Shown here: positions 27,531 through 34,930 of the stretch, piece by piece | Position numbering within the stretch: position 1 is the first letter of the stretch | Layout: every line of letters starts with the position of its first letter | Assembly: GCA_946481275.1 (NCBI GenBank) | Contig: CAMLMV010000026.1 | Coordinates: forward strand, 32,573 to 96,572 | DNA length: 64,000 bases | DNA from: an uncultured Massilia sp. | GTDB lineage: Bacteria; Pseudomonadota; Gammaproteobacteria; Burkholderiales; Burkholderiaceae | Direction of reading: 5' to 3' | Position numbers and translations under genes: made by a program | The notes under the pieces: generated by a model | Seen by the model: only the letters and a program-made list of their open reading frames with translations | Databases searched by the model: none | What the model was told of the DNA's origin: nothing

Positions 27531-27600
27531 ATGGTCACGTTCGCCACGCCATAGCAGGTTGCCGAAGCGGCCGGCTGGAACCGACCCAAAGCGGACGTTT
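27531..27600. repeat. Cassette-array repeat R1
   Basis: Contains CATAGCAGGTTGC and ends in CGACCCAAAGCGGACGTTT, 18 bases before the stop of the gene at 27619. It is shorter in the middle than R2 and R3, but both ends match. Confidence 0.55.
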
Positions 27601-27618
27601 TCTTACTGATCAAACGGG

Positions 27619-28041
27619 CTACAGAAAGCGCGAAGAGCCGTGCCAAGCGTCGCCCAACGACGACAACTGCTCCCGCACAGCCTGCAGTCTGCCGACCAAC
27701 TTAGCCCGCTCCTTGGGAACCTTTAACTTCGCTGGAAGACGGCTCAACCAATGACTATTCGGCCCGACAGGCAATTCACGCTTCCTGGAGAGCTGGCGAC
27801 TTGTCGGAAGCGGTTTCGCCGCCATCACTTCGATGAAGTGGTTCAACTGTGCCAAGGAGCTGAACTGCAGATCTACATCGGCAGCCTCAACATGCAGAAC
27901 CATGAACCCTTTATGCAGCACCTCCACCGGCGCAGCTGGGACACACTCCGTATCTGACCCAGCTACTGGTCCATGAACCCAGAATGCTAACGGTGCCGTT
28001 CTCCAGTCAGGCTCAAGCGTAAAGTGGAATTGTGGAGTCAT
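27619..28041 (-). CDS. Protein of unknown function in the small-gene array
   Basis: 140 residues from the ATG at 28041; the open frame extends to 28125 into repeat R2, which I exclude. There is no signal peptide or membrane helix. The N-terminal half is beta-rich (TPQFHFTLEPDW, HKGFMVLHVEA, DLQFSSLAQLNHFIEVM), and the C-terminal half is basic and helical (LSRLPAKLKVPKERAKLVGRL). The FSSLAQLNHFIEVMA pattern recurs in small uncharacterised proteins from mobile cassettes. I do not recognise a family. Coding is supported by an uninterrupted frame and by its place in an array of same-strand genes. Confidence 0.6.
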   Translation of the reverse strand: MTPQFHFTLEPDWRTAPLAFWVHGPVAGSDTECVPAAPVEVLHKGFMVLHVEAADVDLQFSSLAQLNHFIEVMAAKPLPTSRQLSRKRELPVGPNSHWLSRLPAKLKVPKERAKLVGRLQAVREQLSSLGDAWHGSSRFL

Positions 28042-28095
28042 GGAATGGATGTTATCGGTAGCTGTCGAAAACGCGAAACCAACATACATCGAAGC

Positions 28096-28280
28096 GTCCG
28101 CTGTTGGCCGATCTCGGTCGTTCAAGCCAGCATAGCAGGTTGCTGATCTGAAAAAAGTCGCGAACCGTCACGACAGGCTGCAGCCGATAGCGGACTGTTG
28201 GGCCAACATAGTATGTTGCCAAGTTGAAAATCTCGCAGAGTGTCACCGACGTCAGCGACTGACCCGAAGCGAACCTGTTA
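28096..28280. repeat. Cassette-array repeat R2 (two units in tandem)
   Basis: Unit a (28096-28200) holds CATAGCAGGTTGCTGATCTG, ACGACAGGCTGCAG and AGCGGACTGTT. Unit b (28201-28280) holds CATAGTATGTTGCCAAGTTG and GACCCGAAGCGAACCTGTT. The unit fills the space between two genes. Confidence 0.6.
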
Positions 28281-28309
28281 GTTTTATGATTACCCGCCTG
28301 CCTCCACCA

Positions 28310-28714
28310 TTACTTGGAGGCTTTTGGGCCACCTTCCGAGATCAGAATAACGGCTGAAATGCCCTCACGGCTTTCCAAGCACTCCAGCCATGGTGCGCTT
28401 AAAGTAACCGGATAAATTGAGTAGATCAGTCCGCCATCGAATTTCCACTCGAAACCTTCATGCCTGTCCCGGTCAGGGGGGCGACCGAATCTCTGCTCAT
28501 AAAACTTGGCGGTAGCCGAGACATCCTGCTTAACGCTGTACGACTCCCAATGTATCGAAAATGGTTTTCTGTCCCGATCTCCGAAGTTGTCCACGCTCTG
28601 CTGGCATGCCAATGCTGCGCTGGCCGGAAGCACCTTGCTTCCATTTGTTTCAGTGGCTGCGATGCCGGTGGCAGCCCAGACAAGTGGAACGAGTGAAAGA
28701 AGCAATCTATTCAT
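28310..28714 (-). CDS. Small exported protein of unknown function
   Basis: 134 residues with a signal peptide (MNRLLLSLVPLVWAATGIAA). The mature part contains two cysteines (ACQQSVD and LECLES), which could form a disulfide. The middle reads YSVKQDVSATAKFYEQRFGRPPD, similar in layout to periplasmic proteins that contain a short helix followed by EGFEWKF and beta strands. No catalytic motif is visible. Third gene of the repeat-separated small-gene array. Confidence 0.72.
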   Translation of the reverse strand: MNRLLLSLVPLVWAATGIAATETNGSKVLPASAALACQQSVDNFGDRDRKPFSIHWESYSVKQDVSATAKFYEQRFGRPPDRDRHEGFEWKFDGGLIYSIYPVTLSAPWLECLESREGISAVILISEGGPKASK

Positions 28715-28733
28715 TTACGTATGAGAAGGGATG

Positions 28734-28842
28734 ATGACCGCTTCTGGCCAATCTTGACCATTGGGCTAAGCATAGCATGTTGCTAAGCTGAAAATTTCAG
28801 GAACGCCCACGACAGGCAGCAGTCGACCCATGGCAGACGTTC
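28734..28842. repeat. Cassette-array repeat R3 (most complete unit)
   Basis: Runs from TGACCGCTTCTGGCC through CATAGCATGTTGCTAAGCTG and ACGACAGGCAGCAG to CGACCCATGGCAGACGTT, ending two bases before the stop of the gene at 28844. Confidence 0.6.
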
Positions 28843-28843
28843 C

Positions 28844-29152
28844 CTATCTCAGTCTGGAACCGTTTGGATTGACTGCTTCCTCATCGCGACGGGTAGGATA
28901 GTAGACCTTCTTATGATCACACTCGTAGAAAAGTATGCCGTGAATGCCCATCGCTTCGCGCTTGGGGATACGGCGCTTCCAGATCGCGGTGAAAGCGGCA
29001 TGCAACGTTTGCGACGGTTGATTTTGATAGACCTCATCGATAAATGCCACATCGGTGCCGGCGGGAAAGATGAGGGAAAATTCCTCATTAGTTGCCGCGA
29101 AGATGTCATAGACCGCGTTATCGGCTCCATCAAAAACCTGAATATTTTTCAC
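28844..29152 (-). CDS. Small cytosolic protein of unknown function
   Basis: 102 residues with no signal peptide. It reads as a mixed alpha/beta domain (VFDGADNAVYDIFAATNEEF, FPAGTDVAFIDEV, GIHGILFYECDHKKVYYPTR). It resembles small uncharacterised proteins found beside toxin-immunity or cassette genes, but I cannot name a family. It is the first gene of the array, with a degenerate repeat end on its 5' side (29160-29205). Confidence 0.68.
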   Translation of the reverse strand: MKNIQVFDGADNAVYDIFAATNEEFSLIFPAGTDVAFIDEVYQNQPSQTLHAAFTAIWKRRIPKREAMGIHGILFYECDHKKVYYPTRRDEEAVNPNGSRLR

Positions 29153-29159
29153 GGACCAT

Positions 29160-29205
29160 CCCTTTCTACGTCTGGTCCTGGCCCGATTGCGGACGGCCGG
29201 AAAGG
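29160..29205. repeat. Cassette-array repeat R4 (partial)
   Basis: TCTGGTCCTGGCCCGATTGCGG resembles the left end of R2 and R3 (CTGGCCAATCTTGACC). No right half is seen; the copy may be truncated at the edge of the array. Confidence 0.35.
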
Positions 29206-29258
29206 CTCAGTGTACGCAGTTGTTGCCTTCAGAGCAACCGGCGGGATTTTCAGGCATC

Positions 29259-30392
29259 TTAGTGGTCGGCAGACGTTTCCAGCCTGCTCGCCAGCTTCCT
29301 GAAGTCCCTGGGCGAGCAACCGTACTCTTCCTTGAACAGCTTGTTGAAATACGAACTATTGGCATAGCCGACCGAATACGCGATCTCCGCCACGGTCGCA
29401 TCGGCCTGGTCGGTCAGCAACCTGGCCGCTTCGGTCAACCTCAGTTTCTTCAGATACCCGGTGAATGTCATGCCGAGTTCCGTTGTCAGCACGTCATTGA
29501 TTTTGCTACGGCTTGTGTCCGTGCCTGCGGCGACAGCGTCCAGGTCCAGTCCGGCTTGCGCGTAATGGGTGGCGACGAAGCGCAGGATGGCGGCCTGTTC
29601 CTGGTCCTCGAACCCGTCGACGGTCAACTGGCGGTATGCCACGAACGACAGGTCCTTCTTGAGGCGGGATGCCACCTTCGCGCCGAGGGCGCGGGACTGC
29701 GCCCGGAAGAATCCGATGCCGAAGGCGCACCAACCGATAATCAGGATTACGGCCAGTGCGACGAGGTAGCGGTCGTCGCGGCCATGCAGCGCGAGATCGC
29801 TGATTTCGACATGCGCATCGACGTCGCGCGGGCTGTACTGGCTCCCGCCGAATTCCAGTTTCACGACACGGTCCAGCGTGTAGGATCGGCGCGCAAGGTC
29901 GACATGTTCGTTGTCGTACCACCACTCCGGAATGGACAGGCGCGTGAGATCCAGCGAGACCGGCATGCCCTTTTCGTTGCATGAAAAGAAAGTCATGGCG
30001 GGCTTTGCGACACCTTCGTCGAGTACGGTGATGTTGAGGATCAGTGAATTGGCCGGGGTGCATTTTGCGAGGAAGGTGACGGTCGAGTACGCGGACAGAT
30101 CCGCGGCGCCATCGAACTGCAACGCCGCCCACGCCCAGGGATGCGGGATGGCCTCCGAGAGCCTGAAGTCGAAGCGGAGCGATTGCCGGGTGGCGTCCCG
30201 GATGCGCACCGTCGACGCGCCGCCGTAGGGGGCGTCCGTGATGGCGGCCGCATGCCAGCGCGGCGCCGTCCGATCCCGCGGCACGAGCGACGCAGATGGT
30301 TGGCTGCGATGGATGCAGAAACCCGCGATCAGCGCATCGGCGGCGAGAAGTAGAACGAACGCGCCGAGCGCCTTCCTGTAGAAGTGCTGCAT
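29259..30392 (-). CDS. Membrane-anchored AraC-family regulator, paralogue 2
   Basis: 377 residues with the same plan as the gene at 24305: an N-terminal anchor (ALGAFVLLLAADALIAGFC), a periplasmic beta domain, a second helix (ALAVILIIGWCAFGIGFF) and a C-terminal AraC domain ([24 protein letters not shown]). The N- and C-termini are nearly identical in pattern to paralogue 1, while the periplasmic domains differ more, as expected if they sense different ligands. It begins one base after the stop of the cupin-AraC gene, so the two are probably co-transcribed. Its target genes are not obvious. Confidence 0.9.
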   Translation of the reverse strand: MQHFYRKALGAFVLLLAADALIAGFCIHRSQPSASLVPRDRTAPRWHAAAITDAPYGGASTVRIRDATRQSLRFDFRLSEAIPHPWAWAALQFDGAADLSAYSTVTFLAKCTPANSLILNITVLDEGVAKPAMTFFSCNEKGMPVSLDLTRLSIPEWWYDNEHVDLARRSYTLDRVVKLEFGGSQYSPRDVDAHVEISDLALHGRDDRYLVALAVILIIGWCAFGIGFFRAQSRALGAKVASRLKKDLSFVAYRQLTVDGFEDQEQAAILRFVATHYAQAGLDLDAVAAGTDTSRSKINDVLTTELGMTFTGYLKKLRLTEAARLLTDQADATVAEIAYSVGYANSSYFNKLFKEEYGCSPRDFRKLASRLETSADH

Positions 30393-30393
30393 G

Positions 30394-31185
30394 TCAGCGC
30401 TGCGCGAAAAACGCGGACGGCGAACAGCCGAACGTCTTCCTGAACATGTGCGAGAAGGCCGACTGGCTCGTATAGCCCAGTTCTTCCGCCACGCGCGACA
30501 GCGGCATCCCGCGCGCGATCAGCGGCGCCGCATGCGCCAGGCGCACCTGCTGGCGCCATTCGGTGAAACTCATGCCCAGTTCCCGCTCGAACAACCGCGC
30601 CAGCGTGCGTTCGGAGGCGCCCACCTGGCGTGCCCAGTCGGCCAGGGTGCAGGTGGCGCCGGGCTCGTCGAGCAGGCGTTCGCACAGGCTTTGCAGGCGC
30701 TTGTCGCGCGGCAGGGGCACGCGGATCGGGAGCGCGGGCGAACGCGCCAGTTCGTCCAGCATCAGTTCCGACAGCATGGTCGCGCGCGGCGAGGGTTCCA
30801 GCTGCGGCAGTTGTTCCAGTGCGAGGATCAGTTCGCGCAGCAGCGTCGACACTTCCAGCACGCGGCAATCCTCGCCCGGGAACGGCGAGCGCGCGGCGTG
30901 GATCCGCACGGGACGCAGGCGCACGGGTTCGAGCACCGTCACTTCATGCACGACGCCGGGCGCCGTCCAGATCGCGCGCGACGGCGGCACGATCCAGCTG
31001 CTGCCGGCGGCCGTCAGGCGGATCACGCCTTCGCGCGCATACGTCAGCTGGCCGAAGGTGTGCGTGTGGGGCGCGACGTTGTCGGCCGCCTCCAGGTCGC
31101 GCGCCGTCAGGGTGACGGGCCGCGCCAGCGTGGGGTCGAAGCAGTCGGGGAAGGGCTGCGTATGGTGGACGACGGGGATGCTCAC
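30394..31185 (-). CDS. AraC-family regulator with cupin sensor domain
   Basis: 263 residues. The N-terminal cupin has the histidine pattern PHTHTFGQLTY, and the C-terminal AraC domain has both helix-turn-helix units (LADWARQVGASERTLARLFER and RVAEELGYTSQSAFSHMFRK). This NimR/YdeC-like class often regulates a divergently transcribed MFS exporter, which is exactly the arrangement here (MFS gene at 31275). The ligand is unknown. Confidence 0.92.
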   Translation of the reverse strand: MSIPVVHHTQPFPDCFDPTLARPVTLTARDLEAADNVAPHTHTFGQLTYAREGVIRLTAAGSSWIVPPSRAIWTAPGVVHEVTVLEPVRLRPVRIHAARSPFPGEDCRVLEVSTLLRELILALEQLPQLEPSPRATMLSELMLDELARSPALPIRVPLPRDKRLQSLCERLLDEPGATCTLADWARQVGASERTLARLFERELGMSFTEWRQQVRLAHAAPLIARGMPLSRVAEELGYTSQSAFSHMFRKTFGCSPSAFFAQR

Positions 31186-31274
31186 GGATGTCCGATTCTC
31201 GATAGAAGTTGTCCTGCTATCGTAAATCAGCCGTGGTCCATTTGCCTACACTGGCGTTTTCCCTTGGAGTAAAT

Positions 31275-32489
31275 ATGTCACAAGACAGCACCCTGCGCGC
31301 CGACGCGCGCGTGATCGCCCTGGTGGGCCTGGCCCACGGCACCTCGCACTTTTACCACCTGATCCTGGCCGCGCTGTTCCCCTGGCTGAAGCCCGCGTTC
31401 GGCCTCAGTTATGCGGAACTGGGGCTGCTGCTGACGGCGTTCTTCGTCGTCTCGGGCATCGGGCAGGCGCTGGCCGGCTTCGTCGTCGACCGCGTCGGCG
31501 CACGCAGCGTGCTGTTCTTCGGCATGGCGATGCTGGGCATCTCGGCCCTCGTGCTGTCGGTGGCCGGCAGCTATGCGGCACTGATGGCGGGCGCGCTGCT
31601 GGCCGGCGTCGGCAACAGCATCTTTCACCCCGCCGACTACACGCTGCTGAACCAGCGCGTCTCGCGCGCCAGGCTGGCGCACGGCTTTTCCGTGCACGGC
31701 ATCAGCGGCAACATCGGCTGGGCCGCGGCGCCGCTGTTCATGACCACGGTGGCCGCGCTCTCCAGCTGGCGCATGGCGCTCGCGGGTGCGGCGATCCTGC
31801 CGTTCGCCGTGCTGGCCATCCTGTTGCTGAACCGCGCGCACCTGCGTCCGGAACGGAAGCCGGCCGCGACCGCCGGCCCGGCAGCCGGAGAAGGCACGTT
31901 GTCGTTCCTGCGCCTGCGCGCCGTGTGGATGTGCTTCGCGTTCTTCTTCCTGACGGCCGTGGCGCTGGGCGGCATCCAGGCCTTTGCTTCGATTGGCCTG
32001 ATGCAGCTGTATGGCATCTCGCGCGAGCTGGCGACGGGCTCGTACACGGCGTACATGCTGGCGTCGGCGGGCGGCATGCTGCTGGGCGGCTTCATCGGAG
32101 CGGGCCGGCAGGACCACGACCGCACCGTCGCCATCGCCTTCGCCGTGGCCGCCGCGCTGGCCCTGCTGCTGGCTGTGGCCGTCGTGCCGGGCTGGCTCGC
32201 GCTGCCGCTGATGGCGCTGGTCGGCTTCTTCTCCGGTATCGCGGGACCGTCGCGCGACCTGATGATCCGCGCGGCGGCGCCGAAGAATGCGACGGGGCGG
32301 GTTTACGGGATCGTGTATTCGGGGCTGGATGCCGGCCTGTCGGTGGGGCCGGCGCTGTTCGGGCTCGTGATGGATGCGGGGCATCCGGGCTGGCTGTTCG
32401 CCGGGATCGCGTTGTTCCAGGCGCTGGCGATCGTCACGGCGGTGGGTGTCGGGGACGGGACGCGCAGTAGCAGGTTGCAGGAGGCGTGA
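31275..32489 (+). CDS. MFS transporter, divergent from the cupin-AraC regulator
   Basis: 404 residues, about 12 membrane helices. The first helix carries LAHGTSHFYHLILAALFPWL; the MFS signature between helices 2 and 3 reads GFVVDRVGARSVLF. The layout resembles the fosmidomycin-resistance/NimT-like group of exporters. The ATG at 31275 follows TTGGAGTAA at good spacing. With the adjacent NimR-like regulator, a drug or nucleobase-analogue exporter is the simplest reading, which is inference from context. Confidence 0.92.
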   Translation: MSQDSTLRADARVIALVGLAHGTSHFYHLILAALFPWLKPAFGLSYAELGLLLTAFFVVSGIGQALAGFVVDRVGARSVLFFGMAMLGISALVLSVAGSYAALMAGALLAGVGNSIFHPADYTLLNQRVSRARLAHGFSVHGISGNIGWAAAPLFMTTVAALSSWRMALAGAAILPFAVLAILLLNRAHLRPERKPAATAGPAAGEGTLSFLRLRAVWMCFAFFFLTAVALGGIQAFASIGLMQLYGISRELATGSYTAYMLASAGGMLLGGFIGAGRQDHDRTVAIAFAVAAALALLLAVAVVPGWLALPLMALVGFFSGIAGPSRDLMIRAAAPKNATGRVYGIVYSGLDAGLSVGPALFGLVMDAGHPGWLFAGIALFQALAIVTAVGVGDGTRSSRLQEA

Positions 32490-32591
32490 GGTGCCCAGGC
32501 GCCGCCCAGCACTGATGTCGGATTGTTGTAGACAAAGATGTCTATATCGAGCTACGCTCTTGAAACTATCCAGTCGAGTCGGAGCAAATCC

Positions 32592-33617
32592 ATGCGTCGA
32601 TACATGACAGCCGTGGCTGTCCTTCTGTTGGCCTGCGCAGCGCGCGCCGAGTCCCCATCAGGTACGGAACGGACGAAGATAATCGCCAGCGTCATCGACC
32701 AGTTACAGACTTCGTACATCGACGTTGAACAGGCCAGCAGGCTGGCGCCGATTCTTCGGCATGCCGATTTTAGTCAAGCGGTCGATGACGACGCGTTTGC
32801 CGGGGCTGTCACTGCGTTGATGCAGAGCGTCACAAAGGATCAGCATCTGCGTTTGCTATACAGTGCAAAGCAGTTTCAGTCGCAAGGTAACGGTGCTCCT
32901 GCATCGACCGAAATCGCTGAATGGCAGGCTGGCTGGAAAAGGGATAATTATGGTATCGAACGTGTCGAGCGTTTGCCCGGTAATATCGGCTATTTCAAAA
33001 TAAACTACTTCTGGGATGCTGCCGCGGCGGCTCCGTCCATCGCTGCAGCAATGACCCTGCTAGCCCATACAGACGCGCTGATTATCGACTTGCGTGACAA
33101 TGGCGGAGGGGACGCGGATGAAGTGCCGTTAATCGCCAGTTATCTGTTTGATGAACGCACGCACCTGAGTGATTTCTACAGGCGCGAGGGAAATATAACG
33201 GAGCAGCAGTGGACTTACCCTGCTGTCGCCGGGATCCGGTTTGGCAAGGCAAAGGAGGTCTACGTCTTGACGAGCAAGGCGACGTTTTCCGCAGCAGAAG
33301 GCTTGGCCTATGCCCTGAAGAATTTAAAAAGAGCCACCATCGTTGGGGAAACGACAAGGGGTGGAGCGCATCCATCACGCGTGAGGCGAATAAACGACCA
33401 TTACGAAATGATGGTGCCTGGTTCCACAGTGCGAGATCATGTTACCGGGAAGGATTGGGAAGGCGTAGGCGTATTGCCAGACGTATCGGTTCCTGCTGAA
33501 GAAGCGCTGACAATGGCTCAGGTCATGATCCTGAAAAAGAGACTTGCCGATAAGCCGAATGCGGAGAGTCCGGACGAGATCCGGAAACGTCTCGCTGCGC
33601 TTGGTTCTGGACGTTGA
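32592..33617 (+). CDS. Exported S41-family peptidase (tail-specific protease/IRBP type)
   Basis: 341 residues with a signal peptide (MTAVAVLLLACAARA). There is an N-terminal helical domain of ~100 residues, then the S41 core: LIIDLRDNGGGDADEVP, the catalytic Ser region LTSKATFSAAEGLAYALK and the strand ATIVGETTRGGAHP. There is no PDZ domain, as in the IRBP/N-terminal-helical-bundle subgroup. The ATG at 32592 has GGAGCAAA upstream. Codon use is somewhat less GC-biased than in the MFS gene before it. It acts in the periplasm; the substrate is unknown. Confidence 0.9.
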   Translation: MRRYMTAVAVLLLACAARAESPSGTERTKIIASVIDQLQTSYIDVEQASRLAPILRHADFSQAVDDDAFAGAVTALMQSVTKDQHLRLLYSAKQFQSQGNGAPASTEIAEWQAGWKRDNYGIERVERLPGNIGYFKINYFWDAAAAAPSIAAAMTLLAHTDALIIDLRDNGGGDADEVPLIASYLFDERTHLSDFYRREGNITEQQWTYPAVAGIRFGKAKEVYVLTSKATFSAAEGLAYALKNLKRATIVGETTRGGAHPSRVRRINDHYEMMVPGSTVRDHVTGKDWEGVGVLPDVSVPAEEALTMAQVMILKKRLADKPNAESPDEIRKRLAALGSGR

Positions 33618-33766
33618 CGGTCCAGGACCCGGTATCGCGGTCATTGCTTCCAGGCGGGCACGCCGTACGGTAGATCGACGTCCAATGCCTGGCGTCGTCG
33701 AAGCCGACTTCCTGTAATTGTCGGGTAATGTTTCCGGCTCGGTGGGCGTGATAACGTGGCGGAGTC

Positions 33767-34441
33767 TTGCAATGGAAGAAAAAAGTGAAAGTTCCGTCCG
33801 CGAAAAACGCTCGCTTCGAATCACCGTCGGAATGGTGGCGCCGACGCCATGTACGCCTCGCCGGATTGTTATTGGCCACCCTTGTCGCCCCTGGCATGGC
33901 GTCGGCGGGTGAAGCCACGGATGCGGCAATCTGTCGCAAAGCGCTAAAGATGATCCTCGATCACGATGGCCCGGCACGATTCGCGATTTACGATCAACAA
34001 ATTACGTCCGCAGCGATCACTACGCCGAGGGTGCCCCGTCACGAGCCCTACGGCCAGTTCACGCGATCGCTTCCGGGTGTCGGTGCATCACTTGAGCGAG
34101 ATCTCACATCGCCTTCCGCAAACAGCAGCTGGGAACAAAGGCTGCAAACGTTCGATGCAGCCGCGTTCGGGTTTCCGTTTTACGGCTTCGTGGACAGTGC
34201 CGCGCTCCGGCAATTCGAAGCGGGCGGCAAGGACCAGTTGCTGGTGATCGGGTTCTCGAAGATCGCTTATGGCAAGCACGGACAAGAAGCGCTCGTGTAC
34301 ACGGAAGCGTGCCTCGCGGGTCGAGATGGGCCGTGCAGCGGCGAGGGGTTCTGGTTTGCCAGGGCGAATTCGGATTGGCGGATCAAAAAGCACGCCTATC
34401 TGTGGGCCGGCGGCGACCGGCCGTTCTGGAAGATCGAGTGA
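33767..34441 (+). CDS. Exported protein of unknown function
   Basis: 224 residues as drawn. A basic stretch (WWRRRHVR) leads into a hydrophobic segment (LAGLLLATLVAPGMASA), which looks like a signal peptide, so the true start may be later than 33767. The mature protein has four cysteines, two of them close together (TEACLAGRDGPCSG), and ends in a beta strand rich in aromatic residues (HAYLWAGGDRPFWKIE). I do not recognise a family. The 149 bases between it and the S41 gene contain no feature. Confidence 0.75.
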   Translation: MQWKKKVKVPSAKNARFESPSEWWRRRHVRLAGLLLATLVAPGMASAGEATDAAICRKALKMILDHDGPARFAIYDQQITSAAITTPRVPRHEPYGQFTRSLPGVGASLERDLTSPSANSSWEQRLQTFDAAAFGFPFYGFVDSAALRQFEAGGKDQLLVIGFSKIAYGKHGQEALVYTEACLAGRDGPCSGEGFWFARANSDWRIKKHAYLWAGGDRPFWKIE

Positions 34442-34450
34442 TGTGTGCCA

Positions 34451-34930
34451 TTACCTCAGCTTGCCCACGATATCCGGCCCCACCGCCAGCCTGACGAACG
34501 GCGTCGGATCATCCTCGCCCTTGCTGGCAATCCAGAACACGCTGGCCTTGCGGATCTTCCACTCCTGCGCGGTGCCGGCAAAGATCAGCGACGCCACCTG
34601 GCCGAGCAGCGGCTGGTGCCCGACCACGACGACGGGATTCTTGTTGTCCGGCCAGCCGGCCGCTTCCAGGATGCGCTCCGCCGACGAATCCGTGTTCAGC
34701 GCTTCCACGGTGATGAACTTGCGGCCCAGCGCCTGCGCCGTCTGCACGCAGCGCGCGGCGGGGCTGGACAGGATGCGGCAGTGCGACGGCAGCTGGCGGT
34801 CGAGCCACGCGCCCACACGCGACGCGTGGCGCGCGCCCTTGGCCGTCAGTTCGCGCAGTTGATCGCCCTGGCGGTCGGGCACGTGCGGCTCAGCCTCGGC
34901 GTGGCGCCACAGGATCAACTCCATGGTCAT
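34451..34930 (-). CDS. sixA: Phosphohistidine phosphatase SixA
   Basis: 159 residues, a minimal histidine-phosphatase fold. The catalytic motif LILWRHAEAEP is at the N-terminus, and the second active-site histidine is in VVVGHQPLLG. SixA removes phosphate from phosphohistidine on phosphotransfer proteins, notably the nitrogen-related PTS protein NPr. The ATG at 34924 is an alternative start. The gene overlaps the 3' end of ppk1 by about 35-41 bases, so the two are translated from one message, a pairing common in betaproteobacteria. Confidence 0.93.
   Translation of the reverse strand: MTMELILWRHAEAEPHVPDRQGDQLRELTAKGARHASRVGAWLDRQLPSHCRILSSPAARCVQTAQALGRKFITVEALNTDSSAERILEAAGWPDNKNPVVVVGHQPLLGQVASLIFAGTAQEWKIRKASVFWIASKGEDDPTPFVRLAVGPDIVGKLR

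Noticed and set aside
27071..29205. Integron attC array
   Set aside because: The repeats lack the paired GTTRRRY/RYYYAAC core sites and no integrase gene is present, so I describe only a cassette-like layout.
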